A stretch of DNA of 13,056 bases from an uncultured Fretibacterium sp. Its GTDB lineage: Bacteria; Synergistota; Synergistia; Synergistales; Aminobacteriaceae. Below, in pieces: positions 6,001 through 13,056 of the stretch. The stretch lies in contig NZ_CALIAA010000272.1 in the NCBI RefSeq assembly GCF_938040765.1, positions 1-13,056 of the forward strand, in the 5' to 3' direction. The notes under the pieces were generated by a model that saw nothing but the letters and a program-made list of their open reading frames with translations, was not told the DNA's origin and did not search any database. The translations under genes and the position numbers were made by a program. Within the stretch, counting starts at the first letter, position 1. Each line of letters opens with the position of its first letter.

Positions 6001-8346
6001 ATGCGAATGAACCTGTTTTCGAGGGACGGCGGACGCCGGAGCCGCCTCATGGCCGGGGGGATGCTGACGCTCGTGCTCTGCCTGGCCCTTTCGTCGCCGG
6101 TCCTCTCCGCGACCGATACCGGCGGGGACGCCGCCGAGGGATCCGGGGACACCGTCGCCATCCTCCAGCAGCGCGTCAGCGAGGACATCGCCGGTTCCAG
6201 GGACGCCGTGGAGGCGGAGCTCAAGGATTTTCCTCTCGGCAGCGCGGACGTCGCCCTCCGTATGAAGCAGCTCGTGAAGCTGACGGCCTCGGCCTCCGAG
6301 GACGCGGTCCAGTGGGGCTATACCGATGCGGAGAGGGAACGCTACGCCCATCTGCTCTCCGACCTGAACCTGGCCTACGCAGCCTACAACACGAACCTCA
6401 AGACCCTGTCCTCCCGTCAGGACTCGATGGCCGTCGCCGTGACGGCCTCGAAGGACGCGGAGCTCTCCGCCTCCGCATCATCGGACATCAACGCCTATGA
6501 CGCGCTGAACCAGGCCATTCACAAGTCCCGTCAGGAGCTGGACCTGATGGTATTCAACCTGAGGTCCGTCCTCAACAAGCTGTCCATCGGGCTGTCCGAC
6601 GTCAGCCGTTTCAGGGAGGAGGCCGAATCGACCCTTCAGGACGGCACGACGCTCTCCAACATCAGCGCGCTGGAGATCGAGCGCGTGAGGCTGAACCTGG
6701 CCTCGTCGTGGCTTCAGGCCAGGGAGGCGAAGCAGCGCTGCGACGAGATCATCCGGAGTATCCGCCAGGATCGGAAAAGGCTCCAGGGGGTCCGGGCAGC
6801 GCTGACCTTTCCCGAGGAGGCCCTGAACCGGAACGTCGGGGCGCTGCAAACACGCATCGACGACCTGAAAAAGCAGATGACTGCGGTCAGGGGCAGCTTC
6901 GACGATGCCTCGTCCTCACTCTCCCAGGCCCGTGCGGCCGTCGACGCCGACAGCGCGGACGCCGGCGCCCTCACCCCGGCGAACACCCGCTTCATGGCGC
7001 GTCTCGCCAACCTGAATTATTGGGAATACTACACCACCTTGATCCAGGACGAGATCGGGTTCCTGACGGACGCCCAGAATATCTGGAGGGCCCGCTACCG
7101 GCTCTTCAACGAAAAGGCCACGGGGGAGGATATCTGGAGGTACAGGAACGATGCCCAGGTCAGGATATCCGAGCTCCAGACCCATCTCGAGAGCATCCAG
7201 ACCCTGCAGAGCGATTTCTATCAGCGCATCTCCACGACCCGGAACATGGCGGGCGAGGCCACGGGCAAGACCCGGCAGAACCTGAACCAGATGCTGCAGA
7301 GCCAGCAGGACACGATCGCGAACGTCCTCAACCGTTACGCCTACCTCCTGCCCTATCAGATCATGCTGGAGCGCACCCTCTATGAGGAGGCCAGCGCCCG
7401 CATCGACACCCTGCGGCTGGCGGAGAAGGTCGGGGACTTCGGCAGGAAGACGTTCCTGAGCTTCTGGAACACGGAGCTCTGGAAGGGCGAGGGGTACTCC
7501 GTGACCATCAGCAAGCTGCTCACGGCCCTGATGGTCTTTATCTCCAGCTTCTTCCTCAGCGCCTGGGGCAGCCGCTGGATCCAGAGGCGCATGATCCGCC
7601 GCTTCTCCGCGAGCATCACGGCGGCCAACGCCACGCAGCGAATCGTCTTTTACGTGCTCTGGTTCTCCTTCGTCCTGATCGCGCTCCAGATCGTCAACAT
7701 CCCCCTGACCGCCTTCGCCTTCCTGGGCGGCGCCCTGGTGCTGGCCATCGGCTTCGGGGCCCAGACCCTCTTCAACAACCTGATCAGCGGCTTCATCATC
7801 ATGTTCAGCCGCCCCTTCAAGATCGCGGACATCATCGAGGTCGACGGCACCTCGGGGACCGTCGAGGAGATCGGGTCCCGCTCCACCCGCATCAAGACCT
7901 GGGAGAACATCGACGTCATCATGCCGAACCGCTACCTGCTGGAGAACCGGGTGACGAACTGGACGGGCTCGGATACCAAGAAGCGGGACACATTGAAGGT
8001 CGGCGTCTCCTACGACTCGGACTCGCGCCACGTGGAGGAGCTGCTGCTGAAGGTGCTGAAGGACCACTCCAAGATCCTCAAGGACCCCGCTCCCTTCGTC
8101 CTCTTTCAGGGCTTCGGGGACAGCTCCCTGGACTTCATGCTCTATTTCTGGGTGGACCTGAGCACGACATCCTCGATAAAGGTGGCCAGCGACATGCGCC
8201 ACCACATCCTGTCCCTGTTCCGACAGGAGGGCGTGGATATCCCCTACCCGCAGATGGACGTCCGTTTCCCCGCCGCCCCGGAGAGGGGCGGGGCTGTCCC
8301 GAAGCCCCCCAAGCCCAAGGCGGAGGGGAACGCTTCAGCTTCATAA
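6001..8346 (+). CDS. MscS-family mechanosensitive channel with large N-terminal periplasmic domain
   Basis: This 781-residue protein likely opens under membrane tension to release solutes during hypo-osmotic shock. A signal peptide spans about 1-37 (Arg-rich start, hydrophobic core, VLSA before the cut). Residues 38-480 are Gln/Glu/Arg/Leu-rich, predicted helical and coiled-coil, without Cys clusters. Three membrane segments follow (about 503-525, 548-567, 572-595). The third is the MscS pore helix, with GALVLAIGFGAQTLFNNLI, then MFSRPFKIADIIEVDGTSGTV, the beta-domain motif IMPNRYLLENRVTNW, and the alpha/beta C-terminal vestibule. The tail is proline- and lysine-rich. The layout recalls MscK-like large MscS proteins but with only three membrane helices. 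I chose ATG 6001 because GGAG precedes it by 7 bases and the signal peptide then looks normal; GTG 5947 and ATG 5986 are in frame but poorly preceded. Confidence 0.9.
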   Translation: MRMNLFSRDGGRRSRLMAGGMLTLVLCLALSSPVLSATDTGGDAAEGSGDTVAILQQRVSEDIAGSRDAVEAELKDFPLGSADVALRMKQLVKLTASASEDAVQWGYTDAERERYAHLLSDLNLAYAAYNTNLKTLSSRQDSMAVAVTASKDAELSASASSDINAYDALNQAIHKSRQELDLMVFNLRSVLNKLSIGLSDVSRFREEAESTLQDGTTLSNISALEIERVRLNLASSWLQAREAKQRCDEIIRSIRQDRKRLQGVRAALTFPEEALNRNVGALQTRIDDLKKQMTAVRGSFDDASSSLSQARAAVDADSADAGALTPANTRFMARLANLNYWEYYTTLIQDEIGFLTDAQNIWRARYRLFNEKATGEDIWRYRNDAQVRISELQTHLESIQTLQSDFYQRISTTRNMAGEATGKTRQNLNQMLQSQQDTIANVLNRYAYLLPYQIMLERTLYEEASARIDTLRLAEKVGDFGRKTFLSFWNTELWKGEGYSVTISKLLTALMVFISSFFLSAWGSRWIQRRMIRRFSASITAANATQRIVFYVLWFSFVLIALQIVNIPLTAFAFLGGALVLAIGFGAQTLFNNLISGFIIMFSRPFKIADIIEVDGTSGTVEEIGSRSTRIKTWENIDVIMPNRYLLENRVTNWTGSDTKKRDTLKVGVSYDSDSRHVEELLLKVLKDHSKILKDPAPFVLFQGFGDSSLDFMLYFWVDLSTTSSIKVASDMRHHILSLFRQEGVDIPYPQMDVRFPAAPERGGAVPKPPKPKAEGNASAS

Positions 8347-8388
8347 GGGAAGCCCTGGCACGACGGGGAAAGGGAGCGAGGAGAGGAT

Positions 8389-8817
8389 ATGGAAACAAGG
8401 GACGGCAGGGAAAGGATCGTCAGGCTGTGGTTCGATATGTGGCTGCAAAAGAGCGCCCTGGGGATATCCGACGTTTTTTCCGACGACGCCGTGTACATCG
8501 AGAGCTGGGGTCCGGAATACAGGGGGCTGCCGAGGATCAGGCAGTGGTTCGACGAGTGGAACACCCGCGGGAGCGTCCTTCGATGGGACATCCGGCAGTT
8601 TTTTCACAAAGGGGACCAGACCGTGGTCGAATGGTGTTTCAAAGACGCCATGCACGACGGGCAGATCCAGGCCTTCGACGGCATGTCGCTGATCGAATGG
8701 ACGCCGGAGGACAAAATCCGCCTCCTGAAAGAATTCGGCTGCAACATAAACCGCTACGATCCCTACCGGGACGGAGCGGCCCCGCATTTCGGAGACGAGA
8801 GGCCCCTGTGGTTCTGA
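8389..8817 (+). CDS. SnoaL/NTF2-like domain protein
   Basis: This 142-residue cytoplasmic protein has the pattern of the nuclear transport factor 2 / SnoaL-like alpha+beta cone fold. There is an N-terminal helix (ERIVRLWFDMWLQ), the D-DAVYIESWGPEYRGLPRIRQWFDEW segment near residues 33-60, and beta strands such as TVVEWCFKDAMHDGQ and GMSLIEW. Most members bind small hydrophobic ligands or act as isomerases or cyclases; no specific catalytic residues can be assigned here. It lies 42 bases after the channel gene with no terminator between, so co-transcription is plausible. GAGGAGAGG just before the ATG is a good ribosome binding site. The function is unknown. Confidence 0.8.
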   Translation: METRDGRERIVRLWFDMWLQKSALGISDVFSDDAVYIESWGPEYRGLPRIRQWFDEWNTRGSVLRWDIRQFFHKGDQTVVEWCFKDAMHDGQIQAFDGMSLIEWTPEDKIRLLKEFGCNINRYDPYRDGAAPHFGDERPLWF

Positions 8818-8874
8818 GCTCGGCCTCAGCCGTCGTCGCGGCGTACCCCTTACCCATGCAATGCAGCGACTTGC

Positions 8875-8887
8875 GGAGGTATTCCTC
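8875..8887 (+). promoter_or_regulatory. Shine-Dalgarno of the WYL regulator, within a small hairpin
   Basis: GGAGG at 8875-8879 is the only good ribosome binding site for the ATG at 8893, yet it is 13 bases away, longer than usual. GAGG (8876-8879) can pair with CCTC (8884-8887) around a TATT loop, which both hides the site and shortens the effective distance. This is a weak four-base stem. Confidence 0.3.
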
Positions 8888-8892
8888 GTAAA

Positions 8893-9840
8893 ATGAAACT
8901 GGATCGTCTCCTCGGCATCATCATCCACTTGCTGAATCACGAAAGCGTCTCCGCCTCGCGTCTGGCGGAGCGCTTCCAGGTCTCGGTCCGCACCATCCAG
9001 CGGGACATCATATCCATCTCCTCGGCGGGGATTCCGGTGTACTCGGTCAACGGCAGGTTCGGGGGCTATTCCATCCTTCCCGCGTACAGGATGAAAAACA
9101 TCGACATCCGAAGCGGCGAACAGCAGATGATCGCGAGGGCGCTGGAAAGCCTCGCGACGTCCTACTCCAACGATGCGCTCGACACCCTGATAGAGAAATA
9201 CAACGCCATCATCGAGAGGGAGGGGGGGCAGAAGGTCTTCTGGGATTTCAGCGTCGCGAGGGAGAACAAAAGGGTCCAGGACCTGAACGCCCTGCTGGAG
9301 TCGGCCATCTCCGACAGGAAGCGCGTCGCGTTCGATTACCGGAACGCGGACGGAAAGCGATCCCGGCCTCACGTCGAACCGCTGGCCATCCATTACAAAT
9401 GGTACGCATGGTACCTGTTCGCCTACTCCCTGGAGCACAGGGAGTACAGGACGTTCAAGGTCGCAAGGATGCAAAATCCCGAGGTCACGGAACGGAGCTC
9501 GGGGATCGAGCACGGGGACATCGAGCGGCGGATGCAGGAGTCGGAGCAGGCGTACTACAGGACCTGCATCGATATCGAGGTGCATTTCTCCGCGGAGGAC
9601 GCGCCTCTGATGGAGGAGTATTTTCCCGACTGCCCCATCGAAGAGCTGGCCGGGGACGCCCGCAGGACCTTCATCCGCGTCCCGGCGAGGGAACGCCTGT
9701 GGAAGGCGTTGCTGCTCAGCTTCGGCGACAGGGTGAAGGTCGTGGGGCCGGAGGACTACCGGGTAGAGCTGATCGAAACCGCATGGAAATTTTTGTCCAA
9801 CTACGACATACAGCTGTCGCGAGAGGCTGCTAAGATGTGA
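8893..9840 (+). CDS. HTH and WYL-domain transcriptional regulator (YafY type)
   Basis: This 315-residue protein has a winged helix-turn-helix at 1-60 (ASRLAERFQVSVRTIQRDI, followed by GIPVY and GRFGGY, the typical wing). A WYL domain follows, with WYL at residues 173-175 inside HYKWYAWYLFAYS and the downstream arginine-rich YRTFKVARM strand. The C-terminal extension (about 230-310) fits WCX-type dimerisation. WYL regulators sense ligands, some of them nucleic acids or nucleotides, and act as repressors or activators. The gene precedes an ABC exporter on the same strand, with only 89 bases to the first permease ATG, which suggests it controls that exporter or itself. Its target cannot be determined from sequence alone. 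Confidence 0.92.
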   Translation: MKLDRLLGIIIHLLNHESVSASRLAERFQVSVRTIQRDIISISSAGIPVYSVNGRFGGYSILPAYRMKNIDIRSGEQQMIARALESLATSYSNDALDTLIEKYNAIIEREGGQKVFWDFSVARENKRVQDLNALLESAISDRKRVAFDYRNADGKRSRPHVEPLAIHYKWYAWYLFAYSLEHREYRTFKVARMQNPEVTERSSGIEHGDIERRMQESEQAYYRTCIDIEVHFSAEDAPLMEEYFPDCPIEELAGDARRTFIRVPARERLWKALLLSFGDRVKVVGPEDYRVELIETAWKFLSNYDIQLSREAAKM

Positions 9841-9878
9841 AAGGATGCCCAAGATGGCTGACAGATGAATGACAGGCC

Positions 9879-9919
9879 GTCCCCGAGTTCGGGATGACGC
9901 TCTCGTCTTTTGCGAGGAG
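9879..9919 (+). promoter_or_regulatory. Leader hairpins ahead of the first permease
   Basis: GTC-CCCG-AGTT-CGGG-(AT)-GAC (9879-9898) forms a short stem. It is followed by a second one in which CTCG (9902-9905) pairs with CGAG (9913-9916) across a T-rich loop. The second stem covers part of the Shine-Dalgarno GAGGAG (9914-9919) used by the permease. This could be an attenuator or a translational control leader. The stems are short and the case is weak. Confidence 0.3.
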
Positions 9920-9929
9920 ACCGGGGCCC

Positions 9930-10718
9930 ATGAAAAAATACCGTTCCGTCATGAAGGCTTACCTGAGAGGCTCCCTGATGAACCTGATGGAGTACAAGTT
10001 CAACTTCATCGCCGGAGGGACCTTCGAGCTCGTCTGGACGGCCATGTACGTCCTCTTCATCGACGTCGTGTTCACGCACACGGAGACGATAAACGGCTGG
10101 AACCGATACCAGACGCTGATGCTGACCTTCCAGGGAGGGTTGATGGATTCCGCGTTCACCCTCCTGATCGTCCCGGGCCTGCGAAGGCTCCCGGAGATGG
10201 TCAACACGGGCAGCCTGGATTTCATCCTGCTCAAGCCCATCAACAAGCGGTTCAACATCTCGTTCCATGAATTCGACGTGCCGCAGGTCAAGAACATACT
10301 GCTCAACGCGGCGGGAATAGCCTATTGTCTGGCAAGGCTCGAGACGCCCCTCACCCCGGCGGGGGCCGTGACGTACGTTCTGCTCTCGCTCAACGGTTTC
10401 CTGCTGATCTATTCCATCATGTATCTGTTGATGTCCCTGTCCTTCTGGGTCATGAGGATGGATATCGTCATGGGCATAGGCTCCGAGCTGATCACCGTAG
10501 GGAATAAGCCGATGACGATATACCCCTCGCTCGTGCGGAAGCTCCTCATCTTCGCCGTTCCCCTGCTGGTGTGCTTCAACTTCCCGATCCTGTCCGTCGT
10601 GAAGGGGTTGAGTCTGCCGCTCACGATATATTCGTTCGCATCGTCCCTCGTGTTTTTTTGCCTGTCGGATTTCGTCTTCGAAAGGGGGCTCGAAAGATAT
10701 GCCGGCGCGGGCAGTTAG
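9930..10718 (+). CDS. ABC-2 type permease (DUF990 / COG3694-like)
   Basis: The 262-residue protein is a membrane subunit of an ABC-2 exporter. It begins MKKYRSVMKAYLRGSLMNL with a short amphipathic N-terminus. About six hydrophobic segments follow, including FNFIAGGTFELVWTAMYVLF near residues 28-50 and FLLIYSIMYLLMSLSFWVM in the middle. The LDFILLKPIN motif is typical of this permease family. ATG 9930 is preferred over ATG 9894 because GAGGAG lies about 10 bases before it, while the upstream ATG has no clear ribosome site. Its end overlaps the ATPase gene by 20 bases. With the second permease it probably forms a heterodimeric pore. The substrate is unknown. Confidence 0.88.
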   Translation: MKKYRSVMKAYLRGSLMNLMEYKFNFIAGGTFELVWTAMYVLFIDVVFTHTETINGWNRYQTLMLTFQGGLMDSAFTLLIVPGLRRLPEMVNTGSLDFILLKPINKRFNISFHEFDVPQVKNILLNAAGIAYCLARLETPLTPAGAVTYVLLSLNGFLLIYSIMYLLMSLSFWVMRMDIVMGIGSELITVGNKPMTIYPSLVRKLLIFAVPLLVCFNFPILSVVKGLSLPLTIYSFASSLVFFCLSDFVFERGLERYAGAGS

Positions 10719-11715
10719 CCGCAGCAGCGTCATCACGGCGGAGGGGATCGGCAAGGATTACGCGTATTACAAAAAGGAACCGGGGCTGAGGGGGAGCCTG
10801 AGGAACCTGTTCCATCGCAAGCCGCTTTTTAAAAGCGCGGTCAACGACCTTTCCTTCCGGATCCCCAGGGGGGCGATAACCGGCCTGATCGGCTTGAACG
10901 GGGCGGGAAAGACCACCACGCTGAAAATGCTGTCCGGCCTGATCATGCCCTCGAGGGGACGGATCGACGTTTTGGGGTATCGTCCCTTCGACAAGAAGAA
11001 GGAATACCTGCGTCGCATCTCCATGGTCATGGGAAACAGGAGCCAGCTGTGGTGGGACCTGCCGGCCCTGGACTCCTTCGAGCTGAACAGGACGATTTAC
11101 GGGGTGGAGGACAAGGACTACCGGGACATCCTGCGCATGATGGTCGCATTGCTGGGCGTGGAGGAACTGGTCAACGTACAGGTGAGGCGCCTGTCCCTCG
11201 GGGAAAGGATGAAGATGGAGCTGATAGCCGCATTGCTCCACAAACCCGACGTCATCTTTCTCGACGAGCCTACCATAGGGCTGGACGTCGTCACCCAGCA
11301 CAACATACGCGAGTTCCTGAAGCGGTACTGCGCGGCGCACGCATCGACCGTCATCCTGACCAGCCATAACTTCAACGACATCGTGTCCCTCTGCGACTCC
11401 CTGATCCTGCTCGACAAGGGAGAAAAAATTTACGCGGACACGTTCGACAATTTCAAAAGGGACTTTCTGAGCCAAAAGTATTTCATCCTGAAGCTGAATG
11501 CGCCGAACGCGGACGGAATGATCGAAGCGCTCGGGTCGAGGGGAAGCCTTCAGGCCGAAAAAGTGGAGGACAACGCCGTCAGGATCTCCGCAGATCCCGA
11601 GACGAGCCTGGACATCCTGAAGGACATCTCCAACAACTTCATCGAGGAGCTGAGCGACATCAACATCGAGAACATCGGCATGGAAGACGTCATCAGACGG
11701 ATCTACGGGAGATGA
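10699..11715 (+). CDS. ABC transporter ATP-binding protein (COG4586-like)
   Basis: This 338-residue ATPase powers the adjacent permeases. Walker A GLNGAGKTT is at 65-73, the Q-loop Gln at about 116 (NRSQLWWD, characteristic of this subgroup), the signature LSLGERMK at 165-172, Walker B VIFLDEPT with catalytic Glu at about 190, the D-loop IGLD, and the H-loop His at about 223 (LTSHN). All catalytic motifs are intact. The C-terminal 100 residues form a variable regulatory domain. An N-terminal extension before the nucleotide-binding core (about residues 18-45, KEPGLRGSLRNLFHRK) is typical of this family. The start overlaps the previous permease by 20 bases, with AAAGGGGG ahead of the ATG. The family is annotated in databases as an uncharacterised transport system. 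Confidence 0.93.
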   Translation: MPARAVSRSSVITAEGIGKDYAYYKKEPGLRGSLRNLFHRKPLFKSAVNDLSFRIPRGAITGLIGLNGAGKTTTLKMLSGLIMPSRGRIDVLGYRPFDKKKEYLRRISMVMGNRSQLWWDLPALDSFELNRTIYGVEDKDYRDILRMMVALLGVEELVNVQVRRLSLGERMKMELIAALLHKPDVIFLDEPTIGLDVVTQHNIREFLKRYCAAHASTVILTSHNFNDIVSLCDSLILLDKGEKIYADTFDNFKRDFLSQKYFILKLNAPNADGMIEALGSRGSLQAEKVEDNAVRISADPETSLDILKDISNNFIEELSDINIENIGMEDVIRRIYGR

Positions 11716-11728
11716 TCGAGGCTGCGCC

Positions 11729-12529
11729 ATGCGGAAATACTGCGGAATATTCAGGACCGCCCTGGCCAACCAGCTGGAATACCGGGTGAACTTCATATCC
11801 TCGTTCCTGTTCTCCCTGGTGCCGTTCGGGATCAATACCCTGCTGTGGATTGCCGCGGCGCGCGGAAACGACGGGATGCCGCTCGGCACGGAGGAAATCG
11901 TCACGTACTATTTCGCGACCCTGATCGTGAGCAACATCACCTCGACGACGTCGATATTCAGGATATCGGACGACATCCGGCTGGGGAATCTGAGCCAATA
12001 CCTCCTGAAGCCCTACAACTACGCCCTTTATCAACTGATGACCGACATGCCGCAGCGCGCGGTCTTCGTCGTCATGAATGCAGTTCCGCTGGCGGCCATC
12101 TACGCGCTGCTGCGAAGATACATCCTTCCGCATCCATCCGGAATATCCGTATCGAAGGCGGCGATATTCGCCGCATTTCTGCTGGTGGGGTACCTGATAA
12201 ACTTTCTGGTCGACTTCTCCATAAGCCTGTACAGCTTCTATTTTTCCAGGGTATCCTCCCTCTACACCTCGATAAGGGTCCTCCGAAACATCTCGGCAGG
12301 CATCGTCTTTCCGCTGATGCTGCTGCCCGACGCGCCCTTCACCTTCCTGATCCGATTGCCATTCGCGTATACGAACTATATTCCGACGACGTTTCTCATG
12401 GGCATGCTCTCCGAGAGGGCAGCGCTTTCCTGCCTGTCGAAGGCGGCCGAATGGGCGCTCTTCCTCGCGGCGGGCTGTGCCGTATTGTGGAAAAAGGGTA
12501 TGCGGAGGTATTCCGCCTATGGAGGATGA
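11729..12529 (+). CDS. ABC-2 type permease (DUF990 / COG4587-like), second subunit
   Basis: The 266-residue membrane protein begins MRKYCGIFRTALANQLEYR, matching the amphipathic start of its partner at 9930. It has about six hydrophobic segments, including VNFISSFLFSLVPFGINTLLW (about 20-40). LGNLSQYLLKPYNY is the equivalent of LDFILLKPIN in the first permease, so the two are paralogous subunits. GAGG with 7-base spacing precedes ATG 11729, and the gap to the ATPase gene is 13 bases. The permease-ATPase-permease order with two different permeases is typical of this exporter type. Substrate and direction cannot be read from sequence, though ABC-2 permeases are generally exporters. Confidence 0.9.
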   Translation: MRKYCGIFRTALANQLEYRVNFISSFLFSLVPFGINTLLWIAAARGNDGMPLGTEEIVTYYFATLIVSNITSTTSIFRISDDIRLGNLSQYLLKPYNYALYQLMTDMPQRAVFVVMNAVPLAAIYALLRRYILPHPSGISVSKAAIFAAFLLVGYLINFLVDFSISLYSFYFSRVSSLYTSIRVLRNISAGIVFPLMLLPDAPFTFLIRLPFAYTNYIPTTFLMGMLSERAALSCLSKAAEWALFLAAGCAVLWKKGMRRYSAYGG

Positions 12530-12540
12530 GGGTTCGGCCG

Positions 12541-12591
12541 CCCCGGGCATCGCGAGAGACAGACCCGGGGCCCGAGCGGAAAGGGGCCTTT
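12541..12591 (+). terminator. Possible weak terminator after the exporter operon
   Basis: A 7-base inverted repeat CCCCGGG/CCCGGGG (12541-12547, 12564-12570) begins 12 bases after the permease stop. A second, mutually exclusive stem GGCCC/GGGCC (12569-12573, 12584-12588) is followed by only three T residues. It is positioned as a terminator should be, but the T-run is poor. Confidence 0.35.
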
Positions 12592-12601
12592 GCAAGACCG
12601 C

Positions 12602-12639
12602 TCGTTCGGCCCGGCGGAAGCGGTACCGTTCCCGAACGA
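12602..12639. repeat. 8-base inverted repeat upstream of the TrpR-like gene promoter
   Basis: TCGTTCGG (12602-12609) pairs perfectly with CCGAACGA (12632-12639). The interval contains the palindrome CGGTACCG (12621-12628). It ends 6 bases before the -35 hexamer at 12646. It could be an operator or the end of the exporter transcript; no T-run follows. Confidence 0.35.
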
Positions 12640-12645
12640 AGGGCA

Positions 12646-12675
12646 TTGCCACGAGACTCGTCAATACGATATACT
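12646..12675 (+). promoter_or_regulatory. Sigma-70-type promoter for the TrpR-like gene
   Basis: TTGCCA (12646-12651) and TATACT (12670-12675) are separated by 18 bases. They match the housekeeping consensus at 4 and 5 of 6 positions, in a locally AT-rich stretch. Transcription would start near 12682, giving a leader of about 57 bases before the ATG at 12739. This is the most convincing promoter in the window. Confidence 0.6.
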
Positions 12676-12738
12676 ATTGAAGAGTTATCACTGCATCCAA
12701 TGCGGTAAAAAATTGGGGTCTCGGAAGGAGTGCAATCC

Positions 12739-13029
12739 ATGGCGGAAAATTGGAAGGATACCCTTACGGACAAACTCTGCGATGCGTTTCTGAAGCTCGA
12801 GACGCGCCAGGAGGTCTACGACTTTCTGGAGGATGTCGCCACGATCGGCGAGATCAAAGCATTGTCCCAGCGGCTGGGGGTGGCCCGTCTGCTGAGCCGG
12901 GCGAAAACCTACCCCCAGATCGCCCAGCAGACGGGAGCGAGCACGGCCACGATCAGCCGGGTCAAAAAATTCCTGGACTACGGGGCCGGCGGGTACAAGA
13001 TCGTCCTGGACCGAACCAAGGACGCATAA
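12739..13029 (+). CDS. TrpR/YerC-family DNA-binding protein
   Basis: This 96-residue protein matches the YerC/YecD (COG4496) branch of the Trp-repressor superfamily in length and sequence. It has an N-terminal helical region (KLCDAFLKLETRQEVYDFLED), EIKALSQRLGVARLL in the middle, and the helix-turn-helix at about 57-79 (TYPQIAQQTGASTATISRVK) followed by the family's YGAGGYKIVL end. Such proteins are small dimeric regulators; most YerC members have no known ligand, and tryptophan binding cannot be assumed. AAGGAG (12725-12730) lies 8 bases before the ATG; an in-frame GTG at 12730 overlaps that site and is unlikely. The gene has its own promoter and seems to stand apart from the exporter. What it controls may lie beyond the window. 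Confidence 0.9.
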   Translation: MAENWKDTLTDKLCDAFLKLETRQEVYDFLEDVATIGEIKALSQRLGVARLLSRAKTYPQIAQQTGASTATISRVKKFLDYGAGGYKIVLDRTKDA

Positions 13030-13056
13030 TTCCAAATCCAAATCATTCGTATGCTT

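Noticed and set aside
6916..8205. 429-residue minus-strand open frame inside the channel gene
   Set aside because: Antisense to the conserved MscS core; the composition is that of a codon-shadow frame and no family motif is visible.
8341..9852. 503-residue minus-strand open frame across the SnoaL and WYL genes
   Set aside because: It covers two well-supported genes on the other strand, shows no motifs and lacks a credible start context.
8873..12514. 13-base direct repeat GCGGAGGTATTCC (8873-8885 and 12502-12514) flanking the WYL-exporter module, as attachment sites of a mobile cassette
   Set aside because: About one 13-base match is expected by chance in a window this size, one copy is inside a coding region, and no integrase is present.
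12684..12750. Zinc-ribbon-like peptide (CIQCGKKL) in another frame before the TrpR-like gene
   Set aside because: The frame overlaps the real start of the regulator, lies mostly in its leader, has a single CxxC pair and no supported start.

Overview
The window is a chromosomal segment from a GC-rich bacterium. My best guess is Synergistota (Synergistetes). That rests on the style of the proteins and on the compact yicC-gmk-rpoZ-coaBC-priA-pcm order. It is an inference from memory, not a database result, and I hold it at roughly even odds. No tRNA, rRNA, CRISPR array or intact mobile element was found.

Left part (54-5468, all minus strand): a housekeeping operon transcribed yicC, gmk, rpoZ, coaBC, priA, pcm. 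Its central junctions are extremely tight: ATGA overlaps at gmk/rpoZ and rpoZ/coaBC, and a one-base TAGTG overlap at coaBC/priA. It encodes RNA turnover (YicC), GMP phosphorylation, the omega subunit of RNA polymerase, two steps of coenzyme A synthesis, a replication-restart protein and a protein-repair methyltransferase. The priA product is the main surprise. It keeps the eight zinc-binding cysteines and the family's C-terminal signature, but every helicase ATPase motif is missing or ruined, so it looks like a pseudohelicase.

Middle (5469-6000): a 532-base divergent gene-free region full of GC-rich hairpins. It holds two near-identical GGGGGC-TTC-GCCCC hairpins exactly 200 bases apart, a 10-base inverted repeat between them, and then three back-to-back perfect-arm hairpins. 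A 14-base sequence just before the next gene recurs in inverted orientation at the left edge of the window, where it overlaps the pcm stop codon and borders an AT-rich stretch that may be the end of a mobile element.

Right part (6001-13029, all plus strand): a large MscS-type mechanosensitive channel with a long predicted periplasmic helical domain, followed closely by a small SnoaL/NTF2-like protein. Next comes a self-contained module: a WYL-domain transcription regulator, then permease, ATPase and permease genes of an uncharacterised ABC-2 exporter type. Last is a solitary TrpR/YerC-like regulator with the most convincing promoter in the window (TTGCCA-N18-TATACT).

Nothing here proves a wholly new system. 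The strongest leads are the ATPase-dead PriA, the structured repeat region at 5469-5900, and the WYL-linked exporter of unknown substrate.
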